Assembly (NCBI GenBank): GCA_045541535.1
Contig: JAZQJG010000066.1
Coordinates: 11,657-75,656 of the forward strand
DNA length: 64,000 bases
From: Firm-08 sp045541535
GTDB taxonomy: Bacteria; Bacillota; Clostridia; Oscillospirales; QAKW01
Direction of reading: 5' to 3'
The position numbers and the translations under genes were made by a program. The first letter of the stretch is position 1. Every line of letters begins with the position of its first letter. This document shows, piece after piece, positions 42,275 to 50,256 of this stretch. The notes under the pieces were generated by a model that saw only the letters and a list, made by a program, of their open reading frames with translations, was not told the DNA's origin and made no database searches.

Positions 42275-43783
42275 ATGGGAAAAGGACAACGTTCTCGTCT
42301 GGCAAGAGCTGACGAGGTCAAAGAAAAGAAAATCGCTGCAAAAAAGAAAGAAAAGAGAGATAAGATCGTTCGTGTTATTTCTCTGATCACCGCCATTGTT
42401 TTGGTGATCGGTTTGGCCGGTTGGATCGGTTATTCCGTGGTAGACAGCAACAACCGCTCCAGCGGTAGCTATCTGAATAAAGATATTGCCGTCGAGTCTG
42501 CCAACTTTAAGGTGACCGATGCGCAACTGATGTATTATTTTCAGAACTACTATGCCAATATGCTGAGCAACTATTCTGCCGAGAGTCTGGGCCTGGACAC
42601 CAGCAAATCGCTGAAGGAACAGCAATGCGCCATTTCTACTGATGAAAGCGGTAACACCCAGACTTGGTATGAGTATATGATGGACGGCACCGTTGCACAG
42701 GTCAAGCAGACGCTGGTAATGGCCGAAGCGGCCAAGGCTGCGGGCGTAGAGCTGGACGAGCACGACACCGCCGAAATTGAAAACACCCTGAACAACATCA
42801 AGCCCGAGGATTATGCTCCCGGTTTGACCAAGGAAGCCATCGGCGAATTTATGAAGATGGCAATGCTTGCCTCCAATTATCAGACCCAGGTGCAGGAGAG
42901 CATTGAATGCACCACTGCTGATATGGAAAAGTATTATAAAGAAAACAAGAACAACTACGACAAGGTTGACTATCGTATGTATTCCTTCAGCTATGCGGCC
43001 GCTGAGGATGAGGAAACCACCGCACTGACCAAGGAAGCCGCCAAGAAACTGGCTGATGAGCTGGCCGCCACCGGTAATGAAACGGCCTACGTTGATTGGT
43101 TGAGAAACTACTTCACCACCGTCGTTAAACCCAAGGATGTGGAGAAAGAGTTGAACAACTATAAGACGGAAGGCGCCGCTTATGATGAATCCAATGCCGG
43201 TAACGAGTTCCTCTTTGCCTCTTCCACCAAAGCCGGTGATATCAAGGTAATTGATGACGAAACCGACGAATGCTATAAGGTATATCTGATGCTTGCGCCC
43301 GCTCACCGTGATGAGACCGTTACCCAGAGCGTCCGTCACATCCTGATCAGCGTGGATGATAAAGAGGACAAAGAAGCCTTGGCCACCGCCAAGAAGGAAG
43401 CCGACGATCTGCTGGCCAAATGGAAGAAGGACGGCGGTACCGAAGAAGCCTTTGCCGCGCTGGTACACGACAACACCGACGATCCCGGCTCTGCCGAGAA
43501 TGGCGGTCTGTACGAAAATTTCCCCAAGGGCCAGATGGTAGCCGAGTTTGAAAACTGGGCCTATGATGCCGCCCGTAAGACCGGCGACACCGGCATCGTG
43601 CAAACCGATTACGGCTATCACATTATGTACTATGTTGGTAAGGGTCTGCCCGCCTGGCAGGCAACCGTTAAGGCTGATATCGTCAGCACCGAATATGCCA
43701 AGCAAACCGAAGCCTTCACCGAGAAACACGTAGTTACCGTCAACGACAAAAACGTTAAGAAGATCGCTTCTTACATTGCCTAA
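42275..43783 (+). CDS. Membrane-anchored peptidyl-prolyl isomerase (PpiC/PrsA-type foldase)
   Basis: The 502-residue protein has a basic cytoplasmic tail, one transmembrane helix (residues ~30-52) and an extracellular part. A SurA-N-like helical region (AQLMYYFQNYYANMLSNY... EAAKAAGVELDEHDTAEIENTLNNI) precedes a parvulin domain. The parvulin domain has QSVRHILIS, LLAKWKKDGGTEEAFAALVHDNTDDPGSAENGGLYENFPKGQM and DYGYHIMYYVGK. It probably assists folding of exported proteins such as the SLH surface proteins. Unlike PrsA it lacks a lipobox and is held by an uncleaved helix. Confidence 0.88.
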   Translation: MGKGQRSRLARADEVKEKKIAAKKKEKRDKIVRVISLITAIVLVIGLAGWIGYSVVDSNNRSSGSYLNKDIAVESANFKVTDAQLMYYFQNYYANMLSNYSAESLGLDTSKSLKEQQCAISTDESGNTQTWYEYMMDGTVAQVKQTLVMAEAAKAAGVELDEHDTAEIENTLNNIKPEDYAPGLTKEAIGEFMKMAMLASNYQTQVQESIECTTADMEKYYKENKNNYDKVDYRMYSFSYAAAEDEETTALTKEAAKKLADELAATGNETAYVDWLRNYFTTVVKPKDVEKELNNYKTEGAAYDESNAGNEFLFASSTKAGDIKVIDDETDECYKVYLMLAPAHRDETVTQSVRHILISVDDKEDKEALATAKKEADDLLAKWKKDGGTEEAFAALVHDNTDDPGSAENGGLYENFPKGQMVAEFENWAYDAARKTGDTGIVQTDYGYHIMYYVGKGLPAWQATVKADIVSTEYAKQTEAFTEKHVVTVNDKNVKKIASYIA

Positions 43784-43789
43784 TACAAG

Positions 43790-43826
43790 CTCTCCCGCAG
43801 ACACTTGTCTGCGGGAGATTTTTTTT
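43790..43826 (+). terminator. Terminator after the foldase gene
   Basis: CTCCCGCAGAC pairs with GTCTGCGGGAG around ACTT, followed by ATTTTTTTT. Confidence 0.92.
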
Positions 43827-43829
43827 GTG

Positions 43830-44105
43830 AACAATTATGGAAGGATTTTTGACGTTGTCAAAGATCTCCATTAATAATCCGATTTTATGTTCGTGTACCC
43901 GCCCTGTAGCACGGGGAGGCAATCCGCTGGAATGCCCGAGTACCTGTGATAGGTGCCCGCGCATTCGCAGATTGCACCAAAGGTGCTGTCTGCGCCCGAG
44001 ATTGCGCCGCCCCACCGAGTGGGGAATCTATCCGATCTCACGTGCGAGCACTCTTTGCGTGTGCTCGCAAATGCAATCGGATTACCCACAGGGGTACCCT
44101 GTTTG
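43830..44105. repeat. Composite palindromic intergenic repeats (locus 2)
   Basis: The gap 43784-44248 contains no supported gene. It starts with a hairpin GGATTTTTGAC/GTCAAAGATC (43844-43870) homologous to locus 1. It continues with half-palindromes (ATCCGATTTTATGTTCG). A full palindrome bounded by ATCCGAT and ATCGGAT (44029-44086) has inner arms GCGAGCAC/GTGTGCTCGC. A CCCCACCGAGTGGGG hairpin lies at 44010-44024. Confidence 0.75.
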
Positions 44106-44174
44106 TGCAAAGTGTTGCAAAAAAATGTGGAGGGGTATTGTTTTTGGGCGGGTCTACAAAAATGATTGATTCAT

Positions 44175-44203
44175 TTGACATTTGTGGCGTTTTGCAGTAG
44201 AAT
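44175..44203 (+). promoter_or_regulatory. Promoter of the MFS transporter gene
   Basis: TTGACA (44175-44180) and TAGAAT (44198-44203) are 17 bases apart, about 46 bases ahead of the ATG. Confidence 0.75.
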
Positions 44204-44248
44204 AAGGGACGAAACGAGCAAAAAATGATCACTTCTTCGGAGGTTTCT

Positions 44249-45532
44249 ATGAAAAAACTAACCAATCGTAAACACGTCGCCGCCTTGACCTGGTTGTGCA
44301 CCCTAGCCTATTTTGCCAGCTACGTAGCCCGTACCGACTTTGCGGCGGTGCTCACCAGCTTTGTGGACGCACAGGCCGCCGCCAAGACGGGGATCGATGC
44401 CGCACAGGCGGGCCTGATCATCACCGGCGCCTTTTTCTCCTACGGCATCGGCCAGTTGCTCAGTGGCTATCTGGGGGATAAAATCCCGCCTAAATACATC
44501 ATTTTCTTCGGCTTTTTGCTGACCGGCAGTATGAATCTGCTGATGCCTTTGGGGCAGGGGATCGTGTGGTATATCACCGTGTGGGCGGTCAACGGTTTTG
44601 CCCATGCCATGATGTGGCCGCCTATGACCAAGATTCTCACCGCTTATCTGTCGGCAAACGATTACGTTCATTCGGTAACCACCGTGTGCGCCGGCGCCAA
44701 TCTGGGTAGCGTGGCGGTATATTTGCTGGCCGCCGCTTTGGTAGGTGTAATGGGTTGGACCTCGGTATTGTATATTGCCGCCGGTGTGGCGCTGACGGTG
44801 GCGGTGGTTTGGTTTATCGCCATGACCGCCATTGAGAAAACGGCAGAGAAATACGGCGAAGAGGATAAATTGACCATCCCTCAAGAAAACCGCAATCATA
44901 CCGCCGCCGAATCTCTGAAAAACGTGCATTGGAAGCGCGCCATCGTTTTGATTATGGTGGCCATTATTGCACAAGGGTACCTGCGGGACGGCATTTCCAC
45001 CTGGCTTCCCAAATACCTGCAGGATACCTTTTCTCTTAACACCTCCGGCTCCTTGCTGGCCACCGTGCTTTTGCCCGTCTTTAACATCGTGATCATGGAA
45101 TTCACCAGTTGGCTTTATCGCAACCACCTGCGCAACGAAACGCTGTGTGCCGGCGTGTATTTCGGTTTTTGCTCTCTGCTGACCGTATTGCTGACGGTGT
45201 TCTTTGATCTCCACGTGGCCCTTTCCTTGGCACTGGTGATTCTGGTCAATGGCGCTATTCACGGCATCAACCTGATTTTGGTGTGTATGATCAGCCCCCA
45301 TTTCCGCAAATACGGCAAGACTTCTATTATGAGCGGCGCCCTCAATTTCTGTACCTACATCGGTTCCGGCACCGCCACCTATACCATTGCTCTGGTGTTT
45401 GAATACGTGGGCTGGCGGGCAACTATCGCCTCCTGGTCGGTGATTGCGCTGGTGGGCGCCCTGTGTTGCGTTTTTGCCATCGGTCTTTGGAAAAAATTCG
45501 TCCGCACCGCAGATGCGGCGGGTCGCCGCTGA
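44249..45532 (+). CDS. MFS transporter, organophosphate/phosphate antiporter (GlpT/UhpT)-like
   Basis: The 427-residue protein has 12 predicted membrane helices and the MFS signature GYLGDKIPPKYIIFFGFLLTG in the helix 2-3 loop. The sequence WAVNGFAHAMMWPPMTKIL resembles the OPA family (GlpT, UhpT, UhpC), which exchange sugar phosphates or glycerol-3-phosphate for phosphate. The start is the ATG at 44249 after CGGAGG; an ATG eight codons upstream lacks such a site. No enzyme partner is adjacent, so the substrate is open. Confidence 0.85.
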   Translation: MKKLTNRKHVAALTWLCTLAYFASYVARTDFAAVLTSFVDAQAAAKTGIDAAQAGLIITGAFFSYGIGQLLSGYLGDKIPPKYIIFFGFLLTGSMNLLMPLGQGIVWYITVWAVNGFAHAMMWPPMTKILTAYLSANDYVHSVTTVCAGANLGSVAVYLLAAALVGVMGWTSVLYIAAGVALTVAVVWFIAMTAIEKTAEKYGEEDKLTIPQENRNHTAAESLKNVHWKRAIVLIMVAIIAQGYLRDGISTWLPKYLQDTFSLNTSGSLLATVLLPVFNIVIMEFTSWLYRNHLRNETLCAGVYFGFCSLLTVLLTVFFDLHVALSLALVILVNGAIHGINLILVCMISPHFRKYGKTSIMSGALNFCTYIGSGTATYTIALVFEYVGWRATIASWSVIALVGALCCVFAIGLWKKFVRTADAAGRR

Positions 45533-45534
45533 CG

Positions 45535-45703
45535 ATCCGATTGCATTTGCGAGCACCTATAACGGGTGCGCGAACGTAAGGTCGGATGAATCCCCACGTA
45601 GTGGGGCGGCGGGTCGCCGCTGACAATCTCGGGCGGCGGGTAACCTGCCGGTTATCCCGTCGTATGTGTGAGTACCCACTACAGGTGCCCGAACATAAGA
45701 ATA
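45535..45703. repeat. Composite palindromic intergenic repeats (locus 3)
   Basis: A palindrome bounded by ATCCGAT and TCGGAT (45536-45588) has inner arms GAGCACC/GGGTGCGC. It is followed by CCCCACGTAGTGGGG (45591-45605), a GGCGGGTCGCCG hairpin, a GGTAACCTGCCGGTTA palindrome (45638-45653) and an inverted GAGTACC/GGTGCCCG unit. Locus 4 has the same units in a different order and orientation. Confidence 0.75.
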
Positions 45704-45707
45704 CAAT

Positions 45708-45739
45708 AAACAGCCGTTCCCTGGGGAACGGCTGTTTTA
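45708..45739 (+). terminator. Terminator between MFS and MarR genes
   Basis: AAACAGCCGTTCC pairs with GGAACGGCTGTTT, followed by TTAA. Confidence 0.85.
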
Positions 45740-45750
45740 ATGAGTTAGAA

Positions 45751-45780
45751 GTTGACATATCAACATTTTTGGTATATAAT
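45751..45780 (+). promoter_or_regulatory. marR-degV promoter with a probable operator palindrome
   Basis: TTGACA (45752-45757) and TATAAT (45775-45780) are 17 bases apart. The palindrome GTTGACATATCAAC (45751-45764) covers the -35 box and is a plausible autoregulatory MarR site. Confidence 0.75.
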
Positions 45781-45810
45781 GGTAGGGACAACAGCAAAGG
45801 AGAAAAAACA

Positions 45811-46263
45811 ATGGTCAGTCGTTTTGAAAAATTCAGCACCGCAATTTTTACCGTTTTCCGTTACGTTCAGCATCTGGAAACGGAGGAAATGGAAAAATTC
45901 GGGATGAAGGGCAGTTTTGCCCAATATTTACTGGTAATGGAACGGTTTCCCGAGGGTATTACAGCGGCAAAACTCGGTAAACTATGTGATAAGGATAAGG
46001 CGGCGGTGTCCCGTGCGTTGAACGAAATGCAGGAAAAGGGGCTGGTCTGCCGTGTGGATCAGGGGAATGGCAGTTACCGTGCGCCCTTGGGTCTGACGGA
46101 GGAAGGCAAGGCGGCGGCTGAGTTTGTACAACAGCGGGCCAAATTGGCCGTGGAGGCCGCCGGCGCCGGACTGGATGAGGAAAACCGCAGAATTATGTAT
46201 GAAAGTCTGGACCTGATCGCCGCCAATCTTAAAAAAATCTGTGAGGATGGAATTCCCCAATGA
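45811..46263 (+). CDS. MarR-family transcriptional regulator
   Basis: The 150-residue protein has a winged helix-turn-helix: FAQYLLVMERFPEGITAAKLGKLCDKDKAAVSRALNEMQEKGLVCRV, then a wing with GSYRAPLGLTEEGKA. N- and C-terminal helices would form the dimer interface. MarR proteins usually repress their own operon and release DNA on binding a small phenolic or oxidising ligand. The start is the ATG at 45811 after AAAGGAG. The degV gene overlaps its stop by four bases, so the regulator probably controls lipid or stress-related DegV expression. Confidence 0.9.
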   Translation: MVSRFEKFSTAIFTVFRYVQHLETEEMEKFGMKGSFAQYLLVMERFPEGITAAKLGKLCDKDKAAVSRALNEMQEKGLVCRVDQGNGSYRAPLGLTEEGKAAAEFVQQRAKLAVEAAGAGLDEENRRIMYESLDLIAANLKKICEDGIPQ

Positions 46264-47087
46264 GTGTAAAAATAATCGTGGATTCCGGCACCGATCTGTT
46301 GCCCGGTCACAGAGAACGGGTGGAGGTACTGCCGTTGACGGTACGGTTTGGCGAGCGGGAATATGCGGATGGAGTGGATTTGACTCCCGCCGAATTTTAT
46401 GAAAAATTGGCGACGGAGACGATGTTTCCCACCACCAGTCAGGTTCCGCCCGAGCAGTTTGCCACTGTCTTTGCAGGTTTCAAGGCGGCGGGGGATACCG
46501 CCGTGGTGCTCACCCTGTCAAGCGAGTTGTCAGGCACCTATCAGAGCGCTATGATCGCCGCTATGGATTTCCCCGGTACCGTTTACGTGGTGGACAGCCG
46601 CTCGGTGGCCATTGGCGGCGGTATTTTGGCGGCGTACGCCCTGCAATTGATCGACAAGGGAAAGAGTGCCGCCACCGTGGCCCAAGCCTTAATGGAGGCC
46701 AGAGAACGGATCAGCCTGATTGCCGTGGTGGATACTCTGGAATATCTTAAAAAGGGTGGCCGTATTTCTGCCGCCGTGGCGTTGGCGGGTGGATTGCTTG
46801 GCATCAAGCCGGTGATCGGCCTGCGGGACGGCAAGGTGGAAATGCTGGGCAAGGCCCGTGGTTTCAAACAGGCGACGAGGCTGATGAATCGATTGGTGGC
46901 AGAGGTGGATGGGAATATGCCCATTCTGTTGGGCTATACCGGCGCCGAGGATGAAATACTGAAAAAATATATCGCCGAAAACGGGGAACTGTGGGGGCCG
47001 CAACCGCCCTGTACCGTGGTGGGAAGCGCCATTGGCGCTCACGCCGGTCCCGGTGCCATTGCCGTGGCGTATTTTGGAAAAGAATAA
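46260..47087 (+). CDS. DegV family fatty acid-binding protein
   Basis: DegV/FakB-type proteins bind a fatty acid and present it to a kinase (FakA) for phosphorylation. The 275-residue product shows the family blocks VDSGTDLLP, PTTSQVPPEQF, VVLTLSSELSGTYQSA, VDSRSVAIGGG, LEYLKKGGRIS and GLLGIKPVIGLRDGKV. The C-terminal domain ends ASAIGAHAGPGAIAVAYF in the typical way. It overlaps marR by four bases and is followed by a strong terminator. Confidence 0.95.
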   Translation: MSVKIIVDSGTDLLPGHRERVEVLPLTVRFGEREYADGVDLTPAEFYEKLATETMFPTTSQVPPEQFATVFAGFKAAGDTAVVLTLSSELSGTYQSAMIAAMDFPGTVYVVDSRSVAIGGGILAAYALQLIDKGKSAATVAQALMEARERISLIAVVDTLEYLKKGGRISAAVALAGGLLGIKPVIGLRDGKVEMLGKARGFKQATRLMNRLVAEVDGNMPILLGYTGAEDEILKKYIAENGELWGPQPPCTVVGSAIGAHAGPGAIAVAYFGKE

Positions 47088-47121
47088 AAAGTGCTTGTAC
47101 CGGTGGTACAAGCACTTTTTT
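47088..47121 (+). terminator. marR-degV terminator
   Basis: AAAGTGCTTGTACC pairs with GGTACAAGCACTTT, followed by TTT. Confidence 0.92.
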
Positions 47122-47122
47122 G

Positions 47123-47372
47123 ACGAATAACGAATAACGAATAACGAATAACGATGGAAACCTTTTGGGCGAGGCCCAAAATCTGATTGAGTTTTATAAT
47201 TATGTGTTCGCGCACCCGTTATAGGTGCTCGCAAATACGGCGGGATAACCGGCAGGTTACACGCCGTCCGTGATCGTCAGCGGCGACTCGCCGCCCACTA
47301 CGTGGGAATTGATCCGATCTTATGTTCGGGTACCAATTATGGGTACACGCTGATGCGATCGGATTGACAGCG
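47123..47372. repeat. Heptamer array plus composite palindromic repeats (locus 4)
   Basis: Four perfect ACGAATA units (47123-47150) are followed by a half-palindrome with GTGTTCGCGCACC/GGTGCTCGC (47204-47236). Next come CGGGATAACCGGCAGGTTAC and GGCGACTCGCCG. A palindrome bounded by ATCCGAT and ATCGGAT (47311-47366) has inner arms CGGGTACC/GGGTACACG. The ~297-base gap 47088-47384 otherwise holds only the degV terminator. Confidence 0.75.
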
Positions 47373-47384
47373 GGGTCGCCCCGC

Positions 47385-48506
47385 TTAATTGCAGAGGGAG
47401 GCGAAGGAGTAGATGTCGGTGCTACGGGAAACGTAGGAACGGGTGATGCGGAAATTTTCGCCGTTGGTGGTGAAGGTGCCGCCGTTCATCAGCAGACCGA
47501 AACTATAATACCGCTCACAAACCTCACGGGAAAGGGTAGAACTCTTGCCGGTGGGATAGCAGATGACAAAAGGCTCCTTGCCGGTGATCTTTGCCAGAGT
47601 CTTTTTGGACCCCAACAGCTCGTCCACCAGCGCCTCCTCTCCCAGATCACTGAGGAAGGGATGGGTCACGGTGTGGCTCTGGATGGAAACCAGACCCGAG
47701 TCACTCATTTCCTTGATCTGGGCCTCGTTCATATAATGGGTGGTGCCGATGCTGCCGGTGATCACGAAAACGGTGGCCTTGGCGTTGTACTTTTTCAGTA
47801 GAGGAAGAAGTTGGGAATAGTTATCCTCATAGCCGTCGTCAAAGGTGAGCATCACCGGCTTTTCAATTTCGTCCAGTCGACCCACGTCCTCAAAGGTGAC
47901 GGTGGTGTAGCCGTTGTCACGGAGATAAATCAACTGTTTTTCCAGCTCGGAGGGACGGACGAAGAGGGAGGATATGCCCCAGGGCTCGTCGCCTACGGCG
48001 TGATACATCAAAATGGGCAACCGAATGCCCTCAGGCATCTGATCGGGATAGGCGGTGTAATAGGTAACGTTGCCGTCCTCAAAAACGTGATAATCGGGGC
48101 CGATGGGAAGAAAACGGCAGGGGAGATACCATTGGGTGCCGTCAAAGAGGGGCTTGTACCCCAGCTCTACGTCCAATTCGCCGTCGGTGAGCAGATCACT
48201 GTCGGTGGAAAGCTGATAGAGCTTGCCGGAGGCGGAAAAGGAGCAGGCGTAGGGGGCGGCATTGTCCTCGGGGGTATTTACGGTGCCACCAAAGGCCTCG
48301 GCCAGGGCAGTTAGCCGGATATAATCGTTTTCCCCTGCGGCAAAGACGGGAAAAACTTTGCCGTCAAAGGCAACGGTTTCGCCGTTTTCCACGGGAGCGG
48401 TGTCATAGACGGGGGTGGGAGTCGGCGGCTCGGCGGGAGCGGTCGGCGTGGCCGAACAGCCTGCCAACAGACAAACCATACAGAATAAACAAATCAACTT
48501 TTTCAT
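47385..48506 (-). CDS. Polysaccharide deacetylase lipoprotein
   Basis: The 373-residue protein has a lipoprotein signal (CMVCLLAGCSA, lipid-modified Cys ~16) and a Pro/Thr linker. A copper-amine-oxidase-N-like domain (FDGKVFPVFAAGENDYIRLTALAEAFGG) follows, then a NodB carbohydrate esterase-4 domain. The NodB motifs MLTFDDGYEDNY (catalytic and metal Asp) and SIQSHTVTHPFL (metal His pair) are intact. It probably removes acetyl groups from peptidoglycan or wall polysaccharide outside the cell. Its start overlaps the end of the HD-domain gene by four bases. Confidence 0.92.
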   Translation of the reverse strand: MKKLICLFCMVCLLAGCSATPTAPAEPPTPTPVYDTAPVENGETVAFDGKVFPVFAAGENDYIRLTALAEAFGGTVNTPEDNAAPYACSFSASGKLYQLSTDSDLLTDGELDVELGYKPLFDGTQWYLPCRFLPIGPDYHVFEDGNVTYYTAYPDQMPEGIRLPILMYHAVGDEPWGISSLFVRPSELEKQLIYLRDNGYTTVTFEDVGRLDEIEKPVMLTFDDGYEDNYSQLLPLLKKYNAKATVFVITGSIGTTHYMNEAQIKEMSDSGLVSIQSHTVTHPFLSDLGEEALVDELLGSKKTLAKITGKEPFVICYPTGKSSTLSREVCERYYSFGLLMNGGTFTTNGENFRITRSYVSRSTDIYSFASLCN

Positions 48507-48982
48507 TGATCTACCTCATTTGTCAAACTTTGTTTGAGCTCGGCCAGCGCCGTGTGGATCTCGGGACAAAAGTCCAGATACCACTGCTCGGTTTCGGCAA
48601 TATATTTTTGTTTAAAGGCGGGATCGGTGGCCACGGCGCAACGGAGGTTGTGCAAACGGTCGGCCGCCTTAACGGTAAAGGCCAAGGGATTTTCCTTGAT
48701 GGCGGCGATGTATTCGGCCATCTGATATCCGGGCTGTTTGGTGAGGAGCTTAACCGCTTGTAATACCTCGGCGTTGGACAGGGCCAGAATTTCTGCTTCC
48801 GTAGCGTCGGTATCCTCCAGCAGATCGTGGAAGAGGGCGGTGATGCGGTATTCCTCTCCATACCCCCATTCCTGTACGATGTCAGCCACGGCGGTGGGAT
48901 GGGTGATATAGGGCAATCCGCCGCGACGGCGCTGATTGCTGTGCTTTTCGGCGGCGTACACCAAAGCTGCTTTGTAATCCAT
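48503..48982 (-). CDS. HD-domain phosphohydrolase, RelA/SpoT hydrolase-like
   Basis: The 159-residue protein matches the small alarmone hydrolase (MESH1-like) type: AAEKHSNQRRRGGLPYITHPTAVA, ITALFHDLLEDTDA (HD motif) and KAADRLHNLRCAV. These hold the Mn2+ ligands H..HD..D. No synthetase, TGS or ACT domain is present. It may degrade (p)ppGpp or a related nucleotide. The ATG at 48982 follows AGAGGTG; an in-frame GTG three codons upstream is the alternative. It overlaps the deacetylase start. Confidence 0.85.
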   Translation of the reverse strand: MDYKAALVYAAEKHSNQRRRGGLPYITHPTAVADIVQEWGYGEEYRITALFHDLLEDTDATEAEILALSNAEVLQAVKLLTKQPGYQMAEYIAAIKENPLAFTVKAADRLHNLRCAVATDPAFKQKYIAETEQWYLDFCPEIHTALAELKQSLTNEVDQ

Positions 48983-48997
48983 TGGGATCACCTCTCG

Positions 48998-50239
48998 TTA
49001 TTTTGTAATTCTGCGGCATTCCAGATAAAACCGCTTGTCATGGGATTCACCCATAGAAAAGGTTTTGCGGGGCAGGATGCCGTCGGCAAAAATGCTGTCA
49101 AAAAAGCAATCTTTTTCAATGGCGGGAAGTAAAAAACCCACGCTGTTTTCTGCTTTACAGCAGGCTTTCAGGGCCTCCTCCTCGTGGATATAATCCACCT
49201 CCGCTTCGGGATGACGGGTCAGGTAATCGTCAATAAAGCTCTGCAGGGTGCCCACGGTCAGCTTGGCGGTGGGACGGGTGAGATAGATGCCTTGCTCTTC
49301 GCCGTCGGCATAACAGCGCAGAAATTGCCCTTGCTCCCCATCCTGGGGTTGGGCGGCAAACAGTTCGGACAAAAGTTCCTCTTTGTTTACGTTGTAGAGT
49401 ACACGGTGAATGGGCTCAAATACCGTACCACTGCTGTGCAGATTGGTGATCTCCACCAACATATAGCGGGCGGGATGCTCCAAAGCGGCCTCCCCCAGAT
49501 TGCGCTTTACCCGCTCGTAACAGGCCTTGGCGGTGGCGATGGAATGATTGCCGTCCCCCACCAGATAGAGCAGGGGATGGCCGTATTTGGCGGCAGAGGC
49601 TTCCTTGATTGCGTTCAAAGAGGCGTCCACCTGTGCCACCTGCTCTTCGCTGAGGGTATAGCCCTTGAGATGACCGCCCCGTTGCATCAGGGTGAAATCA
49701 TAGACCTTTTTCATCTTTGATTTGCTTTTCTCCAGAGGCTCAATGACGCTGAGGGTCGGATCATCGATGAGGATGAGGGCGTGGGGCAGCTCCAAGGGCG
49801 CGCCGGTGCGTACCCGTTGGCGGGGCGGAATGCGGGAGGCCACCGTTTCTTCGGTGGGACGGCAAAGGGTGGTGGCGTCGGGAGAAAAGTCGTATTCCTC
49901 CAGATCCAACACACCCACGAGCCCCTTGCGGATTCTGCCGCAATCCAGCGTGCGCTCCACGTAGATCATGGTGTTCAGATGACGGCGCAGGATGCGCTGG
50001 TCCAGATATTCTTCCATATGCCGGTGGATGGCGTCAATGCGATCCTCCATACCACGCTCATTCAAAAAGATCTCGGGCAGGGTGAGATGCAGGGTGGAGG
50101 GAGCGTCCCCCACCTGACGGTAGAGTTCCTCCCAATATTCGGGGGAGCCGGTGTATTGATCGCAGGCGACCACGCTCCACTTTTTCATATTTTGACCGTA
50201 GGGCAGCAGGATATCAGCGGGATAAAAACCTGTACTCAT
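48998..50239 (-). CDS. DUF1015 family protein
   Basis: The 413-residue protein matches the DUF1015 family: PADILLPYGQNMKKWSVVACDQYTGSPEYWEEL, HPLLYLVGDGNHSIATAKACYE and EITNLHSSGTVFEPIHRVL. No function is established; the conserved GDGNHS and HRVL blocks suggest a small-molecule or nucleotide site. There is no signal peptide. It lies 15 bases ahead of the HD-domain gene and follows the M18 aminopeptidase by 17 bases. Confidence 0.88.
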   Translation of the reverse strand: MSTGFYPADILLPYGQNMKKWSVVACDQYTGSPEYWEELYRQVGDAPSTLHLTLPEIFLNERGMEDRIDAIHRHMEEYLDQRILRRHLNTMIYVERTLDCGRIRKGLVGVLDLEEYDFSPDATTLCRPTEETVASRIPPRQRVRTGAPLELPHALILIDDPTLSVIEPLEKSKSKMKKVYDFTLMQRGGHLKGYTLSEEQVAQVDASLNAIKEASAAKYGHPLLYLVGDGNHSIATAKACYERVKRNLGEAALEHPARYMLVEITNLHSSGTVFEPIHRVLYNVNKEELLSELFAAQPQDGEQGQFLRCYADGEEQGIYLTRPTAKLTVGTLQSFIDDYLTRHPEAEVDYIHEEEALKACCKAENSVGFLLPAIEKDCFFDSIFADGILPRKTFSMGESHDKRFYLECRRITK

Positions 50240-50256
50240 ACTGTTACTTCCTTTGT

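Noticed and set aside
43830..44170. Small Cys/Arg-rich proteins in the intergenic gap before the MFS gene
   Set aside because: The frames are read through palindromic repeats, have no ribosome binding site and change between repeat copies.
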